In this document: one piece after another, positions 1 through 5,917 of the stretch
Numbering within the stretch: position 1 is the stretch's first letter
Layout: each line of letters begins with the position of its first letter
From: Erysipelotrichaceae bacterium
GTDB lineage: Bacteria; Bacillota_I; Bacilli_A; Erysipelotrichales; Erysipelotrichaceae
Length of the DNA: 9,914 nt
Assembly (NCBI GenBank): GCA_030533035.1
Contig: JAUNJW010000061.1
Span: 1-9,914 of the forward strand
Reading direction: 5' to 3'
Program-made: the position numbers and the translations under genes
Notes under the pieces: generated by a model
The model's input: the letters and a program-made list of their open reading frames with translations, nothing else
Told to the model about the DNA's origin: nothing
Database searches by the model: none

Positions 1-255
1 GCAAGACTTGCCTTCTCCATCGCCACGGTGGTCCATCCGGAGAGCCTCATCGTGGACGAGATCCTGGCGGTGGGCGACGCGGCCTTCCAGCACAAGAGCC
101 GCCAGCGAATGATGGAAATGATGGGCGGCGGCGGCCATATGACGGCAGCGGCGGTCCAGAGACCCAAGAGCAATGTCGAAGCGGTCAGGGCAGAGCTGCT
201 GACTGTCATCGACAGGTATTTCAAGGAGGAAACAACAGATGAAAGTGATTCTTAA
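1..255 (+). CDS. 5'-truncated chimeric ORF: ABC-transporter ATPase fragment fused to GdpP C-terminus
   Basis: The frame is open from base 1 to the TAA at 253-255, and its true start lies outside the window. Residues 1-41 read as the part of an ABC ATPase just after the signature motif (ARLAFSIA), followed by the Walker B/D-loop stretch LIVDEILAVGDAAFQHKS. This is the pattern of polysaccharide or teichoic-acid exporters (TagH/Wzt type). Residues 42-84 switch to GGGGHMTAAAVQ, the glycine-rich DHHA1 motif near the end of GdpP, the membrane-bound DHH/DHHA1 phosphodiesterase that degrades c-di-AMP. GdpP is the expected neighbour, since gdpP-rplI-dnaB is a conserved order in Bacillota. The 3' part is therefore probably the real gdpP end, overlapping rplI by 17 bases. 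The 5' part belongs to another gene, joined by misassembly or rearrangement. The GTG at 28-30 and the internal ATGs are not credible starts. Confidence 0.75.
   Translation, partial: ARLAFSIATVVHPESLIVDEILAVGDAAFQHKSRQRMMEMMGGGGHMTAAAVQRPKSNVEAVRAELLTVIDRYFKEETTDESDS
109..138 (+). other. junction between ABC ATPase and GdpP coding sequence
   Basis: The change of family takes place within MMEMMGGGGH. Exporter ATPases normally read R-M-x-E-L/M-M-(S)-G-G-T-T-V-L-F-V-S-H here, while GdpP reads (I)-M-E-x-L/M-G-G-G-G-H. Both genes could therefore share a stretch close to ATGGAAATGATGGGCGG in the same frame. The repeated ATG and GGC units would favour a false assembly join or microhomology-mediated recombination, and the exact breakpoint cannot be placed. 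A hand count gives about 62% GC for bases 1-120 against about 52% for 181-240. This is suggestive only, because parts of dnaB are equally GC-rich. Confidence 0.6.
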
Positions 256-688
256 ACAGGATGTTAAAAAAGTCGGAAAGCGCGGCGAGATTGTCGAGGT
301 TTCCGACGGTTACGCGAGAAACTTCCTGATCGCAAGAGGTCTTGCGGTTGCCGAGACAAAAAAGAGCCTCGAGATTCTCGGCGAGGAAAAGAAGATTGAG
401 GCGGCTGAAGAAAAGAAGCGCGAGGAAGCTGCGAAAAAAGTCGCGGAGCAGCTCGAAACAATGACTCTTGACTTCAATGTCCGCTCTGGCGTTGAAGGAA
501 AAGTATTCGGTTCTGTTTCCACCAAGCAGATCGCGGCTGAACTGCAGAAGAAGGGCATCACCATCGACAAGAAGAAGATTCTCGACACTGCCCCGATCCA
601 GCAGCTCGGCGTCACCAAGGTACGGGTTGAACTTCATAAAAACGTGATCGGCACCATCAAGGTCAGACTGATCGGAAGCGGACAGTAA
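239..688 (+). CDS. rplI: 50S ribosomal protein L9
   Basis: This 149-residue protein has the usual length and layout of bL9. The N-terminal rRNA-binding domain (about 1-52) carries MKVILKQDVKKVGKRGE and the family motif GYARNFLIARGLA at 24-36. A long, highly charged connecting helix follows at about 41-75, and the C-terminal domain (about 78-149) contains EGKVFGSVSTKQIA at 86-99. L9 binds 23S rRNA near the base of the L1 stalk and helps maintain reading frame. The start is fixed by AAGGAGGA at 223-230, eight bases upstream, which lies inside the end of the gdpP frame; the two genes overlap by 17 bases. dnaB begins one base after the stop, so translational coupling is likely. Confidence 0.97.
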   Translation: MKVILKQDVKKVGKRGEIVEVSDGYARNFLIARGLAVAETKKSLEILGEEKKIEAAEEKKREEAAKKVAEQLETMTLDFNVRSGVEGKVFGSVSTKQIAAELQKKGITIDKKKILDTAPIQQLGVTKVRVELHKNVIGTIKVRLIGSGQ

Positions 689-689
689 G

Positions 690-2036
690 ATGCCCAGGAC
701 CCTGCCTTCGGCTCCGGAAGCGGAAGCCAGTCTTCTCGGCAACATGATGGTCTACCCCAATGCCGCCAGAGCCGCAATGGAGGAGGGCCTCAACGAAGAA
801 GATTTCTTTATCGACGCCAACCGGCGTATTTTCCTGGCCTGTGAAAGTCTTTACCGCAGCGGCACGCCGATCGATCTGACCACCGTCGCCACCCGCCTCA
901 AGGACATGGAGCTCCTTGACCGGATGGGCGGCCTGGAATATCTGACCGATCTGTCCGAGGCGGCTGTCACCAGCGCCAATACAAAAAGCTATGTCACGCT
1001 GATCCATGAAAAAGCCATCATGCGCAAAATGATCGCGGTGGCGGAGGAGATTGTCGAGGACGGCTTCAGCGGCCAGCCTGACATCAACGACTTCCTGGAT
1101 CATGCCGAAAAGTCGGTGCTCGATGTATCCAGAAACCGCCGGACAGGCGAATTCAAAAACTCGCCTGAGCTGATGAACGCGACCCTGGACATGATCCAGA
1201 AAATGTCCGACAACCGCACCGATATCACCGGCCTGAAAACCGGCTTCACCGATCTCGACCATACGCTGCACGGTTTCCAGAAGGGAGATCTGATTGTCCT
1301 GGCGGCCCGTCCGGCGATGGGAAAAACAGCAGTTGCCCTCAACCTTGCCATGAATGTTGCCCAGTATCAGCCCAAGGGATCAGTCGCCATTTTCTCGCTC
1401 GAAATGGGCGCCGAACAGCTGGCGATGAGACTTCTCTCGGCCCGCAGCCACATCGAGGGCGACAAGCTGAGAACAGGACGTCTGAGCGACAGTGACTGGA
1501 ACCGTCTCAACGAGGCGGCCGGTGAGCTCAGAATGTCAAATATCTTCATTGACGACACAGCCGGAATCAAGGTTCCGGAAATCTTCTCCAAGTGCCGCCG
1601 TCTGCAGGCGGAGCACGGTCTCAGCATGATTCTGATCGACTATATCCAGCTGATCACAGGTTCAGGAAACCGCGGCGAAAACCGCCAGCAGGAAGTCTCT
1701 GAGATTTCAAGAAACCTCAAGGGCCTGGCCCGTGAGCTCAAGGTTCCGGTTATTGCGCTTTCACAGCTGAGCCGGAGCGTTGAGTCCCGTGACAACAAGC
1801 ACCCGATGCTCAGCGACCTGCGTGAATCAGGCGCCATCGAGCAGGATGCCGACATCGTCCTGATGCTGTTCAGGGAAGCCTACTATGACGAGGCCCTGCG
1901 TGAACAGGCACAGAAAGAGGGAACGGAGCGGCTTGAGATCAACATCGCCAAGCACAGAAACGGCGCCACAAGAAAGATTTATCTTGCCTTTGAAGGCGCC
2001 ACCAACGCCCTCTACAATATTTCCAGCGACCAGTAA
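690..2036 (+). CDS. dnaB: replicative DNA helicase DnaB
   Basis: This is the hexameric 5'-3' helicase that unwinds DNA at the replication fork (called DnaC in Bacillus subtilis). Its 448 residues match the family length. The N-terminal domain (about 1-110) has the usual LPSAPEAEASLLG opening. A linker region follows, then the RecA-like ATPase domain from about 180. Visible motifs are Walker A ARPAMGKT (206-213), the SLEM catalytic glutamate (E238), Walker B MILIDYIQL (313-321, D317), the VIALSQLSR motif (354-362), the SDLRESGAIEQDAD segment (375-388), and KHRNG (421-425), which holds the arginine-finger region. No intein or truncation is seen. Only one base separates it from rplI and there is no strong ribosome binding site of its own, so translation is probably coupled to rplI. 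The M23 peptidase gene starts 17 bases downstream. Confidence 0.97.
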   Translation: MPRTLPSAPEAEASLLGNMMVYPNAARAAMEEGLNEEDFFIDANRRIFLACESLYRSGTPIDLTTVATRLKDMELLDRMGGLEYLTDLSEAAVTSANTKSYVTLIHEKAIMRKMIAVAEEIVEDGFSGQPDINDFLDHAEKSVLDVSRNRRTGEFKNSPELMNATLDMIQKMSDNRTDITGLKTGFTDLDHTLHGFQKGDLIVLAARPAMGKTAVALNLAMNVAQYQPKGSVAIFSLEMGAEQLAMRLLSARSHIEGDKLRTGRLSDSDWNRLNEAAGELRMSNIFIDDTAGIKVPEIFSKCRRLQAEHGLSMILIDYIQLITGSGNRGENRQQEVSEISRNLKGLARELKVPVIALSQLSRSVESRDNKHPMLSDLRESGAIEQDADIVLMLFREAYYDEALREQAQKEGTERLEINIAKHRNGATRKIYLAFEGATNALYNISSDQ

Positions 2037-2053
2037 CAGAAAGGAAGGGGAGT

Positions 2054-3589
2054 ATGAAAAAGTTCCTGACAGCATTGCTATGTTTTGCGGCGGCTGTTTT
2101 GATTGTGCTCTTTCTGCCCCGTTTTGCCGGCCGTCATGTGACCAGACCGGTTGAAGACACGGCGGTCATCGGCCAGTTCAGCCAGCAGGCCCTCGCGGTC
2201 AGCGAGCAGCCGGTGACAGTCCATCCCGTCTATCAGCAGGGAAAGCTGATCGGCATCGTTCTCGACAAGAACAAGCTGATGCGGCATCTGAAACAGGTAT
2301 ACAGAACAAAATACAAAGAAGATTATCCGGATTCCGCGGTCTATCTTGCCCGCGATATGTATATGACAAGCGAGGAAGGATATTTCACCTATACCGACGC
2401 TGATGACCAGATTATCAAATATCTTGATGACAATTCCCTGTATTCCCTTGAAGCGACCGCTGTCTCATTCTCTGATGAAGACGGCGTCTACTCCCGTATT
2501 TATGTCACCAGCGATGCCCTGTATCAGGAGGCGATGACGGAGTACATCCTGAACTTCACGGACGCCCAGTCGCTCAACATGATCCGCAACGGCCAGACGA
2601 TCCCGGCCCTGACGACCTTCGGTTCGCAGGATATGGCAATCTCCATCACCCAGAAAATCACCACCGCCCGTGATTACGCCGCCCCGCAGGATATCATGCA
2701 GACAAAGGAAGAGATCCTTGAATATCTCAAATACGGCTCCAATACCGAAAAGGAATATTACACGGTTCAGAAATATGACACCGTGGCCGGTGTCGGCGCC
2801 AGGAACCACGGTCTTTCCGCGACCCAGATCATGAATCTCAACCGCGACAAGATCAGCTCGGTTGACCAGGCGCTGGTCGAGGGCGACCAGCTGTGCGTCA
2901 CTTACTTTGAGTCGCCGATCGACATCGTTGTCTCAAAGGATTCGCTGCGCCAGGTGCCTGTCTATTACGAGACCACCTATGTCGAGGATGAAAACATCCT
3001 GATCGGTGAGTCACAGGTCCGCCAGCAGGGCGTCAACGGCACCAGAAATGTTCTTTACGCCGAAAAATGGATCAACGGCGTCCTGGTTTCAGGTACCGAA
3101 CAGTCCAGTGTTGAAATCACCGCCCCGCAGAGTGAAATCATCGCGGTCGGCACAATGCAGCAGCCCAATGTCGGTACCGGCAACATGCGCTATCCGGTTG
3201 ACAACCCGGCGATCACCTGCCGGATCGGCTGCTACTGGGGGCATAACGGCACTGACTTCATCAACCAGTACAACCGCTGGGGCGAAGTCTTCGCGGCGGA
3301 TACCGGATCGGTTGAAGTCAACGGCTATACATTTATCAACGGCTATTACGTGATCATCAACCACAACAACGGCCTGATGACCTACTACGGCCATATGAAT
3401 GAACCGAGCCCGCTGAAAGTCGGCGACACCGTCCGCAAGGGCGAGGTCATCGGCCATATCGGCATGACCGGCCTGGCTTCCGGCCCTCATGTCCACTTCA
3501 TGGTTCTCAAGGACGGCGATATCAATTTCACACAGCCGATGGACGCGTGTGACGGCTATCTGGGCTGTGAGGCGGTGCCGGCAGGATGA
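2054..3589 (+). CDS. membrane-anchored LysM-G5-M23 family peptidoglycan endopeptidase
   Basis: The 511-residue protein opens with a hydrophobic signal or anchor segment (about 4-21) without a convincing lipobox, so it probably acts outside the membrane. Residues 35-230 form a region I do not recognise. A LysM-like segment (about 235-284, YYTVQKYDTVAGV...) and a G5-like domain (about 285-366, with GTRNVLYAEKWINGVLVSG) suggest binding to peptidoglycan or its sugars. The C-terminal M23 (LytM) domain has the complete zinc and catalytic set: H397 and D401 in HNGTD, H447 in YYGHM, and H479/H481 in GPHVHF. It should cleave peptide cross-links. Four cysteines (C389, C393, C499, C505) flank the catalytic core and might form disulfides. 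An AAGGAAGGGGAG ribosome binding site precedes the start. Its stop overlaps the walJ start. The domain order is clear; the exact cell-wall target is unknown. Confidence 0.9.
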   Translation: MKKFLTALLCFAAAVLIVLFLPRFAGRHVTRPVEDTAVIGQFSQQALAVSEQPVTVHPVYQQGKLIGIVLDKNKLMRHLKQVYRTKYKEDYPDSAVYLARDMYMTSEEGYFTYTDADDQIIKYLDDNSLYSLEATAVSFSDEDGVYSRIYVTSDALYQEAMTEYILNFTDAQSLNMIRNGQTIPALTTFGSQDMAISITQKITTARDYAAPQDIMQTKEEILEYLKYGSNTEKEYYTVQKYDTVAGVGARNHGLSATQIMNLNRDKISSVDQALVEGDQLCVTYFESPIDIVVSKDSLRQVPVYYETTYVEDENILIGESQVRQQGVNGTRNVLYAEKWINGVLVSGTEQSSVEITAPQSEIIAVGTMQQPNVGTGNMRYPVDNPAITCRIGCYWGHNGTDFINQYNRWGEVFAADTGSVEVNGYTFINGYYVIINHNNGLMTYYGHMNEPSPLKVGDTVRKGEVIGHIGMTGLASGPHVHFMVLKDGDINFTQPMDACDGYLGCEAVPAG

Positions 3590-4413
3590 TGGAGTTCGCA
3601 CTGCTCGCTTCCGGCTCCAAAGGCAACAGCTTCGTCATGCGCGACGGCACGGCGGTCATCATGATCGACTGCGGCACAACAAAAAAACATCTCTTCAGCT
3701 CACTTGCGGCAGCAGGTGTTGTCAGGGAAGAGATTGACGCGCTGCTGATCACCCATGACCATTCCGACCATATCTCGCAGATCCGCCACTTCGCCGACCT
3801 GCCGGTTTACTCGCCGGTTGAGATTGACGGAGTGGAGACATTCCGGCTGCGGCCGCTGAAACCGTTTGTCCTGGAGACACTGAAAATCACACCGCTGGCG
3901 CTTTCGCACGACGCGCCGAACACAACCGGTTTTGTATTTGAGGACGGGGAAGAAAAACTTGTCTACATCACCGACACCGGCTATGTCAACGAAAACTACC
4001 TGCCGCTTCTGAAAGACGCGGATTATATCATCATGGAATCCAACCATGATGTCGGCATGTTAATGGCGACAAGAAGGCCGCAGTTCCTCAAGGCCCGCAT
4101 TTACAGCGACCAGGGCCATCTCTGCAATGAGGACTGCGCAGAGATTCTTGCCCGCATTGTCAGCCCGAAAACAAAAATGATTATTCTCGCCCATATTTCA
4201 CAGGAAGCGAATACCCGTGAAAAGGCACTCGAAGTATCCCGCCGTGTTCTTTCTGAACAGTGCGCGGACCGGCTGAACCGGGATCTCGTGCTCTGCGCGG
4301 CAGGCCAGCATGAAATGATCCGGAAAGGAATGGGACATGAAAAAATGGATCCTGGCAGCGTTTGCTGTTTTATTGGCATGGAATGCCATCCTGACATATC
4401 AGGTCTTCAGTAA
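3586..4413 (+). CDS. walJ: WalJ/YycJ-type metallo-beta-lactamase-fold protein
   Basis: The protein starts MEFALLASGSKGNS, the characteristic WalJ/YycJ N-terminus, and has the metal-binding motif THDHSDH (H57, H59, D61, H62). Further likely metal ligands or active-site residues are H108 (SHD), D130 (TDTG), H178 (GHL) and H203 (AHIS). WalJ is a cytoplasmic protein of the walRK neighbourhood in Bacillota, linked to coordinating replication with cell-wall metabolism and proposed to be a nuclease; the exact substrate is uncertain. The start may be the ATG at 3586 (ATGA overlap with the M23 gene stop) or the adjacent ATG at 3589. Residues 251-275 lie in a 77-base overlap with the next gene and do not resemble the family, whose members I expect to end near the QHE motif at 241-243. 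No walRKHI genes lie between dnaB and this gene. Confidence 0.92.
   Translation: MMEFALLASGSKGNSFVMRDGTAVIMIDCGTTKKHLFSSLAAAGVVREEIDALLITHDHSDHISQIRHFADLPVYSPVEIDGVETFRLRPLKPFVLETLKITPLALSHDAPNTTGFVFEDGEEKLVYITDTGYVNENYLPLLKDADYIIMESNHDVGMLMATRRPQFLKARIYSDQGHLCNEDCAEILARIVSPKTKMIILAHISQEANTREKALEVSRRVLSEQCADRLNRDLVLCAAGQHEMIRKGMGHEKMDPGSVCCFIGMECHPDISGLQ
4321..4328 (+). promoter_or_regulatory. ribosome binding site of the HtrA-like gene, inside walJ
   Basis: GGAAAGGA lies eight bases before the ATG at 4337, and that ATG begins a clear signal-anchor sequence. This supports the upstream start and therefore the reality of the 77-base overlap with walJ. Confidence 0.7.
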
Positions 4414-5380
4414 TTCGCCGCGCCAGAACGACGGTTCTGACGTGACGGAAAACGTGGTTGTCGACTATTCGACCGACCTTTCCGAAATGGCTGATAACGT
4501 CCGTGCCTCCATCGTGACCGTCATGGCGAGATCAAACGGCCTCAGACACATGTGCTCCGGCATCATCTTTGCCGAGGAAGAGGACGATGTCTTTATTTTC
4601 ACGAGTGACCAGATTGTCAGCGACGGCGCGGAACTGACCGTTTACTTTGACAGCTCGGCCGCGGCTGAAGCGGAAGTGGCAGCCGTTGACTCTGTAACCG
4701 GCAGCGCTTTGCTGAAGGTCCGACCCGGATTTGATGTGACTGTCATGAAACTCGCGGCAGCCGATGTCATCCGCCAGGGTGAATACGCTGCGGTCATGGG
4801 CGGCAGGTCGCCCGTCACCAATTCCGCCCCGGTCAGCTTCGGCGTGATTTCCCAGCCCGGCCAGAGAAGAATCGCGGCCGGCAGCCTCTGGTTTTCCAGC
4901 ATCATTGACTGCGACGCAGTGTCGATCCAGGAAATGACCGGCGGCCCGCTGATGAATGTCGGCGGCCAGCTGCTCGGCATGATCGTCAGCAGATCTGTCT
5001 CCGGCGACCGTATGACATGCGCGCTTTCAGTGGCGGAAATGCAGCTGCTGTATGAAGAATTCAAAGCCGACGGCAGGGCTTCGCGCGGTTCTCTGGGAAT
5101 TTCCGTCAGACCGGTCGCGGACATGCTGCCGTATGAAAAGAGCGAACGCGATATCCGCCTCGATCTTCTTACCGGTGTTCTTGTCACCTATATCGCCGAG
5201 AATACGGAAACAGAAACTATCCTGCACACAGGCGACATACTTGTCAGTATGGACGGTGAGGAAATCACGGATGACGACGCGCTGCGCACCATGCTTTACA
5301 GCCATGCGGCCGGCGACACGGTTGTTCTCAGTATTCTGAGAAAAGGCGAAAGCCAGGAAGTGAGCGTGGTCCTCGAATGA
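4337..5380 (+). CDS. HtrA-like PDZ protein with degenerate protease active site (pseudoprotease)
   Basis: The 347-residue protein has the HtrA/DegP layout: an N-terminal membrane segment (about 4-21), a trypsin-like domain (about 50-245) and a C-terminal PDZ domain (about 250-347, with HTGDILVSMDGEEITDDDALRTML). It sits in the htrA position of the conserved walJ-htrA-rlmH locus. All three catalytic residues appear to be replaced. The TNxHVV histidine aligns with Q92 in FTSDQIV, the DxxTDLALLKV aspartate with G122 in DSVTGSALLKV, and the GNSGGPL serine with T201 in EMTGGPL. The reading frame is intact and the surrounding fold motifs are kept (GVIS, TGGPLMN, LLGMIVS). It may therefore be a binding or regulatory protein at the membrane, perhaps acting on envelope proteins; that role is inference. 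It overlaps rlmH by four bases (ATGA). Confidence 0.88.
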   Translation: MKKWILAAFAVLLAWNAILTYQVFSNSPRQNDGSDVTENVVVDYSTDLSEMADNVRASIVTVMARSNGLRHMCSGIIFAEEEDDVFIFTSDQIVSDGAELTVYFDSSAAAEAEVAAVDSVTGSALLKVRPGFDVTVMKLAAADVIRQGEYAAVMGGRSPVTNSAPVSFGVISQPGQRRIAAGSLWFSSIIDCDAVSIQEMTGGPLMNVGGQLLGMIVSRSVSGDRMTCALSVAEMQLLYEEFKADGRASRGSLGISVRPVADMLPYEKSERDIRLDLLTGVLVTYIAENTETETILHTGDILVSMDGEEITDDDALRTMLYSHAAGDTVVLSILRKGESQEVSVVLE

Positions 5381-5853
5381 TCAGGATCATCGCCTGCGGC
5401 AAAGTGCGCAATGGCTGGATGAAACAGGGCATTGAGGATTACAGCGGCCGGATCCGTCCGTATGACAGAATCGAAGTCATTGAAGTGGCGGATGAAAAAG
5501 CGCCTGAAAGCAACTCCGCCGCCGAAAACGAACAGGTCAAAAAGACTGAAGGGGAGAGGCTTCTGAAACAGATCCGCGAGGACGATTATGTCATTCTGCT
5601 GGACCTGGCCGGGAAGCAGCTTTCCTCGGAAGGCCTGGCGGAAAAGATGGAAACGCTCTACAGCCATTCCAGCAACAGAATAGACTTCGTGATCGGCGGA
5701 TCGCTCGGTCTGAGTCCGGAAGTGATTGCCAGGGCGGATTTCCGCTGGAAAATCTCGGACGCGACCTTTCCCCACCAGCTGTGCCGGATTCTTGTCCTCG
5801 AACAGATTTACCGCAGCTTCCGGATCCGCCGCAATGAGCCATATCACAAATGA
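5377..5853 (+). CDS. rlmH: 23S rRNA (pseudouridine1915-N3)-methyltransferase RlmH
   Basis: This 158-residue SPOUT-class enzyme methylates N3 of pseudouridine 1915 in helix 69 of 23S rRNA, using S-adenosylmethionine and acting on assembled 70S ribosomes. The length is typical. The protein has the N-terminal MIRIIACGKVRNGWMKQGIEDY start, the glycine-rich SAM-binding knot motif FVIGGSLGLS (104-113), and the family's conserved end FPHQLCRILVLEQIYRSFRI...EPYHK (131-158). The ATG at 5377 overlaps the TGA of the HtrA-like gene, which indicates translational coupling. It is the last gene of the unit that includes rplI and dnaB, and its stop codon forms the foot of a terminator hairpin. Confidence 0.97.
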   Translation: MIRIIACGKVRNGWMKQGIEDYSGRIRPYDRIEVIEVADEKAPESNSAAENEQVKKTEGERLLKQIREDDYVILLDLAGKQLSSEGLAEKMETLYSHSSNRIDFVIGGSLGLSPEVIARADFRWKISDATFPHQLCRILVLEQIYRSFRIRRNEPYHK

Positions 5854-5878
5854 CAGATTCCTGCAGTCTGTCTTTTTT
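5852..5878 (+). terminator. intrinsic terminator after rlmH
   Basis: GACAGATT (5852-5859) pairs with AGTCTGTC (5865-5872) to give an 8-bp stem with one G-U pair and a 5-base loop. Six T follow at 5873-5878. The hairpin begins within the rlmH stop codon (5851-5853), so transcription of the long upstream unit should end here. Confidence 0.85.
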
Positions 5879-5886
5879 GATACAAT
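5858..5886 (+). promoter_or_regulatory. candidate malQ promoter with extended -10
   Basis: TGATACAAT at 5878-5886 matches an extended -10 (TGnTAnAAT). The hexamer 17 bases upstream, TTCCTG (5858-5863), is a poor -35, so recognition would rely on the extended -10. Predicted transcription would start near 5893, about 25 bases before the malQ start. The promoter is embedded in the rlmH terminator. Confidence 0.55.
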
Positions 5887-5900
5887 GGGTGAAGTATTGC

Positions 5901-5907
5901 AAGGGGG
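5901..5907 (+). promoter_or_regulatory. malQ ribosome binding site
   Basis: AAGGGGG lies ten bases before the ATG at 5918. It fixes this start over the longer in-frame extension reaching back into rlmH, which would also have to cross the terminator and promoter. Confidence 0.75.
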
Positions 5908-5917
5908 AATTATCATT

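Noticed and set aside
121..156. GGC repeat as a functional microsatellite
   Set aside because: The run encodes the conserved GGGGH motif of GdpP, so the repetition is explained by the protein.
28..255. GTG start at 28 for a complete small protein
   Set aside because: The homology to ABC ATPases runs upstream to base 1, so the frame is truncated by the window edge rather than starting at 28.
663..1271. 202-codon open frame on the minus strand opposite dnaB
   Set aside because: It is the reverse of a certain dnaB coding region, has no recognisable domain or ribosome binding site, and is explained by codon bias of the sense strand.
2054..2083. Lipoprotein signal in the M23 protein
   Set aside because: The cysteine at residue 10 is too early and is not preceded by a lipobox; a plain signal or anchor segment fits better.
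5726..5917. Upstream extension of malQ into rlmH
   Set aside because: The extra 64 residues cross the rlmH stop, the terminator and the promoter. Homology begins at the ATG at 5918, which has an AAGGGGG ribosome binding site.
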